Source: Streptosporangiaceae bacterium NEAU-GS5 (lineage in GTDB: Bacteria; Actinomycetota; Actinomycetes; Streptosporangiales; Streptosporangiaceae). From it: a stretch of 64,000 nucleotides of DNA. The stretch covers positions 1 to 64,000 of the forward strand of contig JAGFNW010000026.1 in the NCBI GenBank assembly GCA_017592665.1, read 5' to 3'. The position numbers and the translations under genes are program-made. Below the pieces are notes generated by a model. It made no database searches. It was not told the DNA's origin and saw only the letters and a program-made list of their open reading frames with translations. Positions 57,046 through 64,000 of this stretch are shown piece by piece (position 1 is the first letter of the stretch; each line of letters opens with the position of its first letter).

Positions 57046-58167
57046 ATGCCAGTGTCTGTCACGGAGCACGCGCTGCCGGTCCTGGGCGAGCTGCCCGACG
57101 ACCTGTCCGGCTGTTTCCTGCAGGCCTTCCCGCATCCCGCGCGCACGCCGTCCGCCGCGATTCCCGATCCCGACCGGCTGCGCGCCGCGCTGGCCCCGCC
57201 CATCCTTGCCGGTGTGCGCGTCGCTGACGGCCGGGCGTACAAGATGAGCGCGCACGCGCCCCACCCCGCGCCGCATCCCGCACTGCTCGGATCGACGGTC
57301 GCCGGACACGCGTCCGTAGCGCGGCCGATGGGGGAGCCGGGCGGCGCGCGCTGGCACACGGTCGCCTCCTATCCCGGTCTCGGTCGCGCCGACCATCTGG
57401 TCATCGACGACGGCGACGTGGTCCGCGCGCGCTCCTTCCCGCTGCCGGGCGAGCCGCTGTTGACCGCGGTCGCGGTGACCGAGCGCTTCGTCGTCGTGTT
57501 CGACCAGCCCATGCGGCACAGCAGGGCGGCCGCGCTCGTCGGCCTCGGCTTCCCGTACGCCTGGCGGCCTGACCGGCCGGCCCGCGTCGGCCTGCTTCCG
57601 CTCGATCCCGAGCGCCCGGCCCGCTGGTTCGAGGTCTCCCCGGCGTACGTCACGGAGGCCGTCAACGCCTACGACGCCGGCACCCGCGTGATCGTGGACG
57701 CCATCTGCCACCGGCATCCCGCCGACGGGGACACGGCCCGGCTGCGCCGGATCGCGCTCTGCCTGGCCTCCGGCGGCGTCCTCGAGCGCGAGCTCGCGCC
57801 GGCGCGGCACGCGGTGGTCGACTCGCGCGTCACCGGGACGGCCCACCGCTTCGTCGTCAGCGTGTCCGGCGGTGCGTCCGGTGGCGCGCTCACTGTCCAT
57901 GATCTGGCCACCGGCGGTCAGCGGCGGCGGGCCTTCGGCCCCGAGTGGCGGCTCGGCGAGCCGGTGTTCGCCCCGCGCCCGGGTGGCGGCGAGGGCGCCG
58001 GCTGGATCGCCGTCCTGGCCCAGGATCCCGTACGGCGCCGCGCGCGACTGGTCATCCTCGACGCCATGGACGTGGCCGCCCCCGGCGCCGAGGTCGAACT
58101 GCCCGATCTGCTGCCCGACGCCGTCCGCGTCACCTGGGCGCCCGCGCGACCCGCACGAGCCCGATGA
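57046..58167 (+). CDS. Carotenoid-oxygenase-family protein lacking most iron-binding histidines (373 aa)
   Basis: The fold is the seven-bladed propeller of carotenoid cleavage dioxygenases: LPDDLSGCFLQ at the start, LLTAVAVTERFVVVFDQPM, AVNAYDAGTRVIVDAIC, WRLGEPVFAPR and LVILDAMDVAAPGAEVELP. The family binds Fe(II) with four His. Here the HDF-A-x-TE motif reads TAVAVTE, the FH-x2-NAY motif reads TEAVNAY, and the C-terminal GFHG motif reads AVRVTW; only the first His (AGHASV) seems kept. The protein is also shorter than the usual about 480 residues. It is probably not an oxygenase as such. The ATG at 57046 has GGGAGG upstream and is preferred to 57010, which lies inside the operator. Confidence 0.8.
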   Translation: MPVSVTEHALPVLGELPDDLSGCFLQAFPHPARTPSAAIPDPDRLRAALAPPILAGVRVADGRAYKMSAHAPHPAPHPALLGSTVAGHASVARPMGEPGGARWHTVASYPGLGRADHLVIDDGDVVRARSFPLPGEPLLTAVAVTERFVVVFDQPMRHSRAAALVGLGFPYAWRPDRPARVGLLPLDPERPARWFEVSPAYVTEAVNAYDAGTRVIVDAICHRHPADGDTARLRRIALCLASGGVLERELAPARHAVVDSRVTGTAHRFVVSVSGGASGGALTVHDLATGGQRRRAFGPEWRLGEPVFAPRPGGGEGAGWIAVLAQDPVRRRARLVILDAMDVAAPGAEVELPDLLPDAVRVTWAPARPARAR

Positions 58168-58591
58168 CAACCCCGGCCGCGCCGGCCACCAGCAGCAGCG
58201 CGATCATCACCCACTCGTTCGAGCCGCCGGGCCCGTAGACGCGCGTCGGACGGCCCACGTCGAAGGCCTGGGTCTGCTGGCCCTCGTGGAGCATGCCGCG
58301 GTCCGCGCCGTACAAGGCGATGTCGGACATCCGTACGCTCCCGTCGGAGGCGCGGAAGTCGCCGTACCAGGTGCACGCCTCATGCCCGGGATGCTCGACG
58401 CAGTCCAGCCGCTGGGCGGTGAAGACGCCCGGCGTGCCGTCCGCCGTGGCCGCGCGCACGGCCGGGCCGATCGACGGCACGGCCAGCCAGATCAGCCCGA
58501 TCCCGGCCAGGATGAGGATCACACAGGAGAAGATCGGGCGGCGCCGCCGTCGCGAGGACGCCGGCGCCGATTCGACGTTCAGAGAGCTCAT
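58130..58591 (-). CDS. Two-helix membrane protein with an extracytoplasmic domain (153 aa)
   Basis: The N-terminus is Arg-rich (SSRRRRRPIF), followed by a first transmembrane segment (about 20-40), an external domain with two cysteines (LDCVEHPGH, EACTWYG) and a second segment (about 128-147). Cysteines probably form a disulfide. The start ATG overlaps the stop of the preceding membrane-protein gene by 4 bases. The end overlaps that of the convergent carotenoid-oxygenase-like gene by 38 bases. Family and function are not recognised. Confidence 0.75.
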   Translation of the reverse strand: MSSLNVESAPASSRRRRRPIFSCVILILAGIGLIWLAVPSIGPAVRAATADGTPGVFTAQRLDCVEHPGHEACTWYGDFRASDGSVRMSDIALYGADRGMLHEGQQTQAFDVGRPTRVYGPGGSNEWVMIALLLVAGAAGVVIGLVRVARAPR

Positions 58592-59130
58592 GCCGCGGCG
58601 GCGACCGGCGCGCAGTTGCAGGCCATCGCGCTCCGTTCGGTGGAGCTCGGCCTCTTGTGCAGGATCACCGCGATGATCATCGGGATCGTCACGATCGTGT
58701 TGTAGAACAGGTGCAGCTCGACCCGCGGGAACCACAGCTGCAGGATGCTCGTGACGGCCGGGCGTCCGAACAGGTGGTCGCCGGTGACGGCCTGGCCGAG
58801 CAGCAGCAGGTGCTCGAAGTGGTGCCAGACCTGGATGCCGAGCGCGATGTTCCACCACGTGCGCGCGCGGCCGGTGAATCCCTTGCGGAGGACGATCAGG
58901 GCGACGAGCATGATGAGCGCGTAGCCGTAATGCAGCCATTCGGACGTGACCAGCCACGGAAATGCCAGGCCCAAAACGCCTTTCGCGTCCGGGACTTTCC
59001 AACCGAGAGCGTAGATCTGGATCGCCTGGGCGATGTGCTCGGCCCAGTGGGCCACCACGATCACCATGAAGACGTTGAGCGCGGTCCGGTGGTACCGGGC
59101 GTTCAGCGCCGTGGGCTGCTGGATCGCCAT
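58588..59130 (-). CDS. Polytopic membrane protein with clustered His motifs (180 aa)
   Basis: About five transmembrane helices are visible. Paired histidine motifs at helix ends, HWAEH (near 27), HHFEH (near 108) and the nearby HLFYNT, resemble the metal-binding pattern of membrane-bound desaturase/hydroxylase-type proteins, but no standard family is recognised. The end ACNCAPVAAAA carries two cysteines. GGAGGAAAACGA precedes the ATG at 59130. It is co-translated with the next small membrane protein and divergent from the NUDIX gene. Confidence 0.78.
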   Translation of the reverse strand: MAIQQPTALNARYHRTALNVFMVIVVAHWAEHIAQAIQIYALGWKVPDAKGVLGLAFPWLVTSEWLHYGYALIMLVALIVLRKGFTGRARTWWNIALGIQVWHHFEHLLLLGQAVTGDHLFGRPAVTSILQLWFPRVELHLFYNTIVTIPMIIAVILHKRPSSTERSAMACNCAPVAAAA

Positions 59131-59210
59131 TCGTTTTCCTCCGCTGGTAGTCAGGGCCCAGGGGTTGATTGTTTGGGATTCCACGTCCTTTGTCTTCTTC
59201 AAATGTGCTC

Positions 59211-59239
59211 TTGTCCAGGGGGAATTTAGGGGTTATGTT
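59211..59239 (+). promoter_or_regulatory. Promoter giving a leaderless NUDIX/NrtR transcript
   Basis: TTGTCC (59211-59216) and TATGTT (59234-59239) are 17 bases apart. The gene's ATG at 59246 lies only 6 bases after the -10 box and has no ribosome site, so the mRNA is probably leaderless. Confidence 0.6.
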
Positions 59240-59245
59240 CTTCTC

Positions 59246-60004
59246 ATGCCGAGTAAGACTCCAAGTGAGAACGACTTTCTCCAGTCGTACGATCCGAGGG
59301 GGTTCGATCCAGTAGCGGTGACCGTCGACGTGGTGGCGCTGACGATCAGAGACGGCAGGCTTCACGTGCTGCTCGTGCGGCGCGGCGAACCGCCATACAT
59401 CGGGCAGTGGGCGCTTCCCGGAGGCTTCGTGCGCAACGAGGATCTCGAAGAGGCCGCCGCCCGCGAGCTGGCCGAGGAGACCGGGCTGGTGCCCGGCGAC
59501 CTCGACCGCGTCCACCTGGAGCAGCTCGGCTCGTACGGGAGACCCGGCCGGGACCCGCGGATGCGCGTGGTCACCGTGGCCTATCTGGCGTTCGCGCCCT
59601 GGCTGCCCGACCCGAAAGCGGGCAGCGACGCCGCGGCGGCCGAGTGGACCCCCATAGCCGAGACCAGGCAACTGGCCTTCGACCACGACCGCATCCTCGA
59701 CGACGGACTGGAGCGCGCCCGGTCCAAGCTCGAATACACCCCGCTCGCGACGAGATTCGTGGGCGACGAGTTCACCATTTCCGACCTGCGCGCCGTCTAC
59801 GAGGTCGTGTGGGGGGAGCAGCTGCACGCCGGCAACTTCCACCGGAAGGTCCTGTCTGTCCCCGGGTTCGTCGAGAGCACGGGCGCCAGCACCGAGCGCG
59901 GGGGGCCACGCGGGGGGCCTCGCGCTCGGCTCTACCGCAGAGGCGATGCCAGGCAACTGCATCCGGCCCTGCTGCGGCCCTCGCGTGAAGACGAGATCCG
60001 TTAG
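59246..60004 (+). CDS. NUDIX-domain protein with winged-helix C-terminus, NrtR-like (252 aa)
   Basis: The N-terminal NUDIX domain has a complete Nudix box (Gly59-x5-Glu65-x7-Arg73-Glu-Leu-x-Glu77-Glu78-x-Gly80). The C-terminal about 100 residues fit the winged helix of NrtR-type regulators (RFVGDEFTISDLRAVYEVVWG, HRKVLSVPGFV, RLYRR). NrtR proteins sense ADP-ribose and control NAD metabolism genes; an intact box means it could instead hydrolyse ADP-ribose-like nucleotides. It is followed after 11 bases by the VWA-like gene, with which it probably forms an operon. Confidence 0.9.
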   Translation: MPSKTPSENDFLQSYDPRGFDPVAVTVDVVALTIRDGRLHVLLVRRGEPPYIGQWALPGGFVRNEDLEEAAARELAEETGLVPGDLDRVHLEQLGSYGRPGRDPRMRVVTVAYLAFAPWLPDPKAGSDAAAAEWTPIAETRQLAFDHDRILDDGLERARSKLEYTPLATRFVGDEFTISDLRAVYEVVWGEQLHAGNFHRKVLSVPGFVESTGASTERGGPRGGPRARLYRRGDARQLHPALLRPSREDEIR

Positions 60005-60015
60005 GAGCGATCAGC

Positions 60016-60912
60016 ATGAAGACGAACGGAGCCGCCGGGGGGTACCGCCCACGACATGGCGAGGGTGGCTTCGAATGGGACCTCGGTCCCTACGCGGGGT
60101 CATATCTGGGGCCCGACGCAGAAGAGGGGGGCGGCCTGCGCCGCCGGCCCTACCAGCAGTGGCGCGTGCACCCCATGCTCGACCCGTATGACGTGCCCGT
60201 CCGCGAGGCGCGCGACTCGGCCGAGCATCCCGAGACCGTGCCGGTCGCCGTGCTGTTCGACGTCACGGGATCGATGCGGGACGTGCCGGCGCAGCTGCGC
60301 GAGCGCCTGACCCGCCTGCTGCCCGCGCTCCGCGCGCACGTGGCGCATCCGATGGTGCTGTTCGGCGCCATCGGCGACGCGACCTGCGACCGCGCCCCGC
60401 TCCAGGTGGGGCGCTTCGCGGCCGACGACCGCGGGGCCGAGCGCGATCTCGACGCCATCCTGCTGGAAGGCGGTGGTGGCGGACAGATGTCCGAATCGTA
60501 TGAGCTGGCGCTGTACTTCCTTGCCCGGCACACGGCGCTGGACTCACGCGAACGGCACGGCAAACGCGGCGTCGCGTTCCTGATCGGCGACGAGCTGCCC
60601 TACCCGTTCGTCAAGGGCCACGAGGTGGCCGGGGTGTTCGGCGAGCCGCTGGTCAAGGACATCCGGCTGGACACGGTCCTGCGCGACGCGGGCGCTCTGT
60701 GGGATGTGCACTTCGTCATCCCCGGCGGCGCCCTGTACGCGGGGGACCACTCGGTGGGCGGCTTCTGGCGGGAGCTGCTCGGCGACCGGGTGTTCGACCT
60801 GTCCGACGTGTCGAAGGTCTGCGAGCTCATCACCGAGGTCGTCGCCAACCGCGTCATGTGCGCGGAAGCGACCGCCTGCGCCGGCAAAGCCGAAGCCACG
60901 GCCTGCGGCTAA
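60016..60912 (+). CDS. VWA-like domain protein (298 aa)
   Basis: The MIDAS-type metal site starts DVTGSMRDVP (Asp82) at the end of a first strand (VPVAVLF), and the fold continues with ARALRAHVAHPMVLFGAIGDA-type segments (seen as HVAHPMVLFGAIGD), LEGGGGGQMSESYELALYFLA and KRGVAFLIGDELPYPFVK. The N-terminal 70 residues are Gly/Arg-rich. Similar genes occur in NAD-linked (NrtR) regulons beside ADP-ribose or macrodomain proteins. AGGAG precedes the ATG. The C-terminus has three Cys (MCAEATACAGKAEATACG) in a short duplicated tail. Confidence 0.82.
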   Translation: MKTNGAAGGYRPRHGEGGFEWDLGPYAGSYLGPDAEEGGGLRRRPYQQWRVHPMLDPYDVPVREARDSAEHPETVPVAVLFDVTGSMRDVPAQLRERLTRLLPALRAHVAHPMVLFGAIGDATCDRAPLQVGRFAADDRGAERDLDAILLEGGGGGQMSESYELALYFLARHTALDSRERHGKRGVAFLIGDELPYPFVKGHEVAGVFGEPLVKDIRLDTVLRDAGALWDVHFVIPGGALYAGDHSVGGFWRELLGDRVFDLSDVSKVCELITEVVANRVMCAEATACAGKAEATACG

Positions 60913-61067
60913 CCCCGCGCCAGAAGGCCGCGGTCCGAGGCCGGGCGCATGAGACGGCGCCGTCCCGTCCCCCACCGGGGCGGTCCGACGAGGCCCGCTG
61001 GCGGGGTGGCAGACCCGCCAGCGCGGCCTGCGGGCGCGGACGCCCGCATCCCCCCGGCCTGGTTCAG

Positions 61068-61193
61068 TGAACGCCCGCCCCTACGAGCTCTGCTCAGTGG
61101 ACGCCGACCCACGTCGAGCTCTGCTCAGTGGACGTCGGCCCCCTACGAGCTCTGCTCAGTGGGCGCCCACCGCACCGGCCCGGCTCAGTTGTA
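61068..61193. repeat. 31-bp tandem repeat (three full and two decayed copies)
   Basis: Full copies contain GAGCTCTGCTCAGTGG at 61085, 61116 and 61147. Decayed copies keep TTCAGTGAACGCC (about 61072) and GGCTCAGTTG (61182), the last overlapping the stop of the secreted-protein gene. The 272 bases between 60912 and 61185 hold no gene. Confidence 0.9.
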
Positions 61194-61886
61194 GGGCCGG
61201 ATCAGGGGATTCGTGCCGTGGTAGATGCCGGCCGGGTTGGGGTGCCACAGCCACAGGTGGAGGGTGACCAGCTTCGGGTGCCAGAGCAGGAACTTGGCTC
61301 CGTCCTTGCTCTTCTTCGGGCACGTGGCCTGCGAGGAACGCTCCACGAAGTCGCCGTCCTTGTAGTGGCAGGCGGCCGGGAACGAGCCGTACTTGGCCCC
61401 CGGCAGCGGCGCCTTGTCCGGCTTCTTGGGATACACCCACTCGAACGCGACCAGCTGCCACTTCTTGCCCGACTTCTCGTAGACGAGGATCGGCGGATGG
61501 CGGACGTCGAAGTCGGCGATGCCCGTGTTGATGAAGTGGTAGCCCATGTCGGGCATCATCTTGGTGAGGATCTGGTAGCCGTCCTTCTTGGCGCGGTCCA
61601 GGCTCACGGCGTACTTGGCGGTGGCGGCCCGTCCGTCCTTCAGCGCCTTGGCCAGCGTCAGCGAGCTCTCCGCCGAGGCGTCCGAGGACATGTCCATGCC
61701 ATCCATGCCGGACATTCCCGGCGTGTCGTGCGACATGGTGGCCGGCTTGGCGGCCGGAGGTCCTGCGTCGGGCGCCGGCAGCGTCGCGGGCAGGGCCGGA
61801 TAGGCGAGGGCGGGCGCGGCCGGTGCGAGGGCCATCGCGGCGATGGCTCCCGCTGCGGCGAGCCGCCCAGTGATATGGCGAGGCAT
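61185..61886 (-). CDS. Secreted Met/His-rich protein, possibly copper-binding (233 aa)
   Basis: The Sec signal peptide (residues 1 to about 28, ALAYPALP junction) is followed by a Pro/Ala linker and a Met/His/Asp stretch, MSHDTPGMSGMDGMDMSSD, of the kind that binds copper in periplasmic proteins. The folded part has paired His motifs (MGYHFINTGIADFDVRHPP, LLWHPKLVTLHLWLWHPN) and two Cys (AACHYKDGD, ATCPKKS). AGGAG lies 10 bases before the ATG at 61886; the GTG at 61910 would place the start inside the ribosome site, so it is not preferred. The function is unknown. Confidence 0.78.
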   Translation of the reverse strand: MPRHITGRLAAAGAIAAMALAPAAPALAYPALPATLPAPDAGPPAAKPATMSHDTPGMSGMDGMDMSSDASAESSLTLAKALKDGRAATAKYAVSLDRAKKDGYQILTKMMPDMGYHFINTGIADFDVRHPPILVYEKSGKKWQLVAFEWVYPKKPDKAPLPGAKYGSFPAACHYKDGDFVERSSQATCPKKSKDGAKFLLWHPKLVTLHLWLWHPNPAGIYHGTNPLIRPYN

Positions 61887-61994
61887 AAGTGTGCACGCTC
61901 CTTTCTTCACCGAGTGTCAGCTCGGAGGGAAAAGGCGGGCATCGGGCGCTCGTGCCTATGTTTGGGGGAGCAGCTCCCTATCTTTCCCGGTTCG

Positions 61995-64000
61995 CTACCT
62001 GGTTTCGGATGCCGGTCGTCCCATGTCGGTCTCGGAGAGCCTCCAGCGCGCGGCGTCGTGGCGGCTGGTCACGCCCAGCTTGCCGAGGATCGCCGACACG
62101 TGGTGCCCGACCGTCTTCTCCGAGATGAGCAGCCGCGCCGCGATGTCGGCGTTGCGCAATCCCTCCGCGAGCAGGTCGAGAACCTCTGCCTCGCGCGTGG
62201 TCAATCCGCCGGGATGGGCCAGCGTCGCCCGCCGGGGCCGCACGTCCAGGCCGAGCGCGCGCAGCCGCCGGGTCAGCAGCAGCGCCGCCGGTCCCGCGCT
62301 CAGCCGCTCGAGCCGCTGCAGCGCCTGGGTCAGATCGACCGGATCGGCGCTGTCGCCGCGGGCCAGGGCCGCCTCATAGGGGCAGCCCAGCCGCTCCCAC
62401 GCCGCCTCGGCGCCGCTCCAATCCCCGTGCGTCTGCATCCCGTACGGTGTGGCCTCGGACACCGGTCCGCCCGCCCCGGCCAGCCACAGCCAGTAGCCGA
62501 GCTCGCCTTCCGCCCAGACGTGGCCGAGCCGTACGGCGAGCTCGAAGGTGGGACCGGCGAGATCGGGGATTTCGGCCACGCGTCCGTCCAGCCACGCGGC
62601 CTCGGCCAGCCCGGCCGCGACCGGCCACATCCGCTGCAGATCGGTGGTCGGGGCGGCCAGCGCCCACGCCTCCGTCAGCCGCGCGCGGCCGTCGGGGTCA
62701 CCACGGCGGACGAGGATCCGGCCGAGCGCGCACAGCGCGGTGATCCGGGCCGGCACGATGCCGCCCGACGGCAGCACGCTCGCCGCCTCGGACCAGCGTC
62801 CGCGTTCCAGCAGCAGGCGGCCGAGCCACGCCCGCGCATACCCGTGGACGGAGTCGAGGTCGCGCTCGCCCGTCCACTCGACGGCCCGGCGCAGCCAGCG
62901 TTCGGCGACGGCGTAGCGGCGGATCTCTCCGGCGCCCGAGCCGAGGTTGACCATGGCGCCCGCGACCGCGGCGTCGTCGCGCGCCGCCTGGGCCACCTCC
63001 ACGCTGCGCCGCAGCATCGCCTCGGCCATGTCGGGGTCGCGGAACCACTGCGCCGCGCCGACCGCGTTCAGCGCCCGGGTCAGCATCGGCGCGTCGCCGG
63101 TCAGCTCGGCCAGTTCGATGGCCCGCTCGCCGAGCTCGATCGCTCCTTGGACGTCGCGGGAGAGCATCCGCAAATAGGCGGCCCACGTGCAGGCGGCCGT
63201 CAGCGCTGGGCCGGGCGCGGCAGGATCGAGCAGCGCGAGCGCGTCCCGTGTGGACGCGTGCGCGGCGGTCGTCTGTCCGGTCGTCCAGAGGTAGTTGGCG
63301 CGCCGCGCGAGCAGCCGTGCCTCGTGTTCGGTGTCGCCCAGCTCGCGCCAGATGTCCAAGGCGCGTTGCGAGGAGACCAGGGCCCCGGCGTTCCGGTCGA
63401 CGGCCGAACAGGCCGCGGCGTGCAGTTCGAGCAGCTCGGCCCGCTCCCGTCCGGTGACGCCCGCGATGTGGCGCAACGCGCGGTCGTACTGGTCGGCCGC
63501 CTGCCGGTGCGCCCCCGCCCGGCTGGCGAGCTCGGCGGCGCGTGGCGCGTGCTCCAGCACGGCCGTGCCGTCGCCGGCCTCCTCGGCGTGGTAGGCCAGG
63601 CGCGCCGGGTCGGCGTCCGGCTGGGCCGCCAGCCGGGCCAGCGCCGCGGCGTGCAGCGCCGCCCGCCGCACCGGCGATATCGCCTGCTCGACCGCGAGCC
63701 GGCCGAGCTCGTGCCGGAAGCGGACCCGCGTCCCCTCGCTGACCAGCATGCCGGCTGTCACGCACTCGTCGGCGTGCTCATCGAGCAGCCACATGTCCAC
63801 CTGGCCCGGCATCACGGCCACTGCCTCGAGCGCCGCACGTGCCGCCGGGCTGAGCCCGGCCGTCCGTGCCAGCACGGCGTCCCGTACGGTCGCCGGGACC
63901 TCGCGCCCCGGATCGGCCAGCACCTCGGTGACGAAGAACGGGTTGCCGCCGGTCCGCTCGTGCAGCACACCCGGATCCATCCCGTACGGCTCGGCCAGCC
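61995..64000 (-). CDS. Large LuxR-type regulator (LAL/ATPase-type), cut by the window end
   Basis: The gene continues past 64000, so only the C-terminal about 668 residues are seen. The C-terminal LuxR helix-turn-helix is clear: LTTREAEVLDLLAEGLRN, then ADIAARLLISEKTVGHHVSAIL and GKLGVTSRHDAARW. Before it come TPR-like helical repeats and the end of an NTPase domain (ERTGGNPFFVTEVL is the conserved segment after the ATPase core). The missing N-terminus should hold the Walker motifs. Such regulators activate secondary-metabolite or transport genes; its target is not evident here. Confidence 0.88.
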   Translation of the reverse strand, partial: LAEPYGMDPGVLHERTGGNPFFVTEVLADPGREVPATVRDAVLARTAGLSPAARAALEAVAVMPGQVDMWLLDEHADECVTAGMLVSEGTRVRFRHELGRLAVEQAISPVRRAALHAAALARLAAQPDADPARLAYHAEEAGDGTAVLEHAPRAAELASRAGAHRQAADQYDRALRHIAGVTGRERAELLELHAAACSAVDRNAGALVSSQRALDIWRELGDTEHEARLLARRANYLWTTGQTTAAHASTRDALALLDPAAPGPALTAACTWAAYLRMLSRDVQGAIELGERAIELAELTGDAPMLTRALNAVGAAQWFRDPDMAEAMLRRSVEVAQAARDDAAVAGAMVNLGSGAGEIRRYAVAERWLRRAVEWTGERDLDSVHGYARAWLGRLLLERGRWSEAASVLPSGGIVPARITALCALGRILVRRGDPDGRARLTEAWALAAPTTDLQRMWPVAAGLAEAAWLDGRVAEIPDLAGPTFELAVRLGHVWAEGELGYWLWLAGAGGPVSEATPYGMQTHGDWSGAEAAWERLGCPYEAALARGDSADPVDLTQALQRLERLSAGPAALLLTRRLRALGLDVRPRRATLAHPGGLTTREAEVLDLLAEGLRNADIAARLLISEKTVGHHVSAILGKLGVTSRHDAARWRLSETDMGRPASETR

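Noticed and set aside
61068-61193. Possible CRISPR array
   Set aside because: Repeats are directly adjoining with a 31-bp period and no unique spacers; no cas genes are present.
1-64000. tRNA, rRNA, insertion sequences, integrases or attachment sites
   Set aside because: None was recognised on either strand; I read intergenic regions by eye only, so a tRNA search program could still find one.

Overview
The window is high-GC DNA with actinomycete-type gene structure: many GTG starts, ATGA/GTGA translational overlaps, purine-rich ribosome sites, ECF sigma, TetR, HxlR, AraC and LuxR regulators, and many Sec-type secreted proteins. No rRNA, tRNA, phage, insertion sequence or CRISPR was seen. Family-level hints (MDMPI-like protein, DUF1702 proteins, enediyne synthase) fit a filamentous actinomycete; I cannot name the genus.

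The centre of the window, about 7.8-43.8 kb, is an enediyne biosynthetic gene cluster. Its core is the conserved warhead cassette: two DUF1702/UnbL proteins, UnbV, UnbU, the iterative enediyne polyketide synthase PksE (KS-AT-ACP-KR-DH-PPT, catalytic residues visible) and its hot-dog thioesterase TebC. A flavin reductase and a P450 follow in the same overlapping operon. An SgcJ-like NTF2 protein is divergent at the left edge. Next come an AraC regulator, a DUF5987/GMC oxidoreductase/AhpD-like operon, a secreted epoxide-hydrolase-like protein, a second P450, two paralogous acyl-CoA-dehydrogenase-fold oxygenases, an FAD monooxygenase, a cytosolic epoxide hydrolase and an ECF sigma factor with a SnoaL-like tail. 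The block ends with an unusual tightly coupled operon: GT2 glycosyltransferase, ABC exporter, ABC exporter, GT2 glycosyltransferase and acyl-CoA carboxylase beta subunit. The gene set (flavin reductase, epoxide hydrolase, GMC oxidase, SgcJ-like protein) is closer to 9-membered than 10-membered enediyne clusters. No known chromoprotein apoprotein is recognised, and the sugar-type genes do not match described clusters.

Left flank (0-7.8 kb): a 15-bp tandem repeat at the edge, two small proteins (one secreted with a duplicated Cys motif), an APC permease, 28-bp and 26-bp repeats, a hypothetical protein, a sirtuin convergent with a pair of COG3541-type nucleotidyltransferases, and an MDMPI-like protein.

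Right flank (43.8-64 kb): an HxlR-regulated SDR/NTF2 pair with a clear palindromic operator, a frameshifted ATPase remnant, a lipoprotein, a GT4/GH92 pair, a large internally duplicated protein, a GH43-RICIN protein, a TetR-controlled carotenoid-oxygenase-like protein that has lost most of its iron-binding histidines, two small membrane proteins, a NUDIX/NrtR-like protein with a VWA partner, a 31-bp repeat, a secreted Met/His-rich protein, and a large LuxR regulator cut by the window end.
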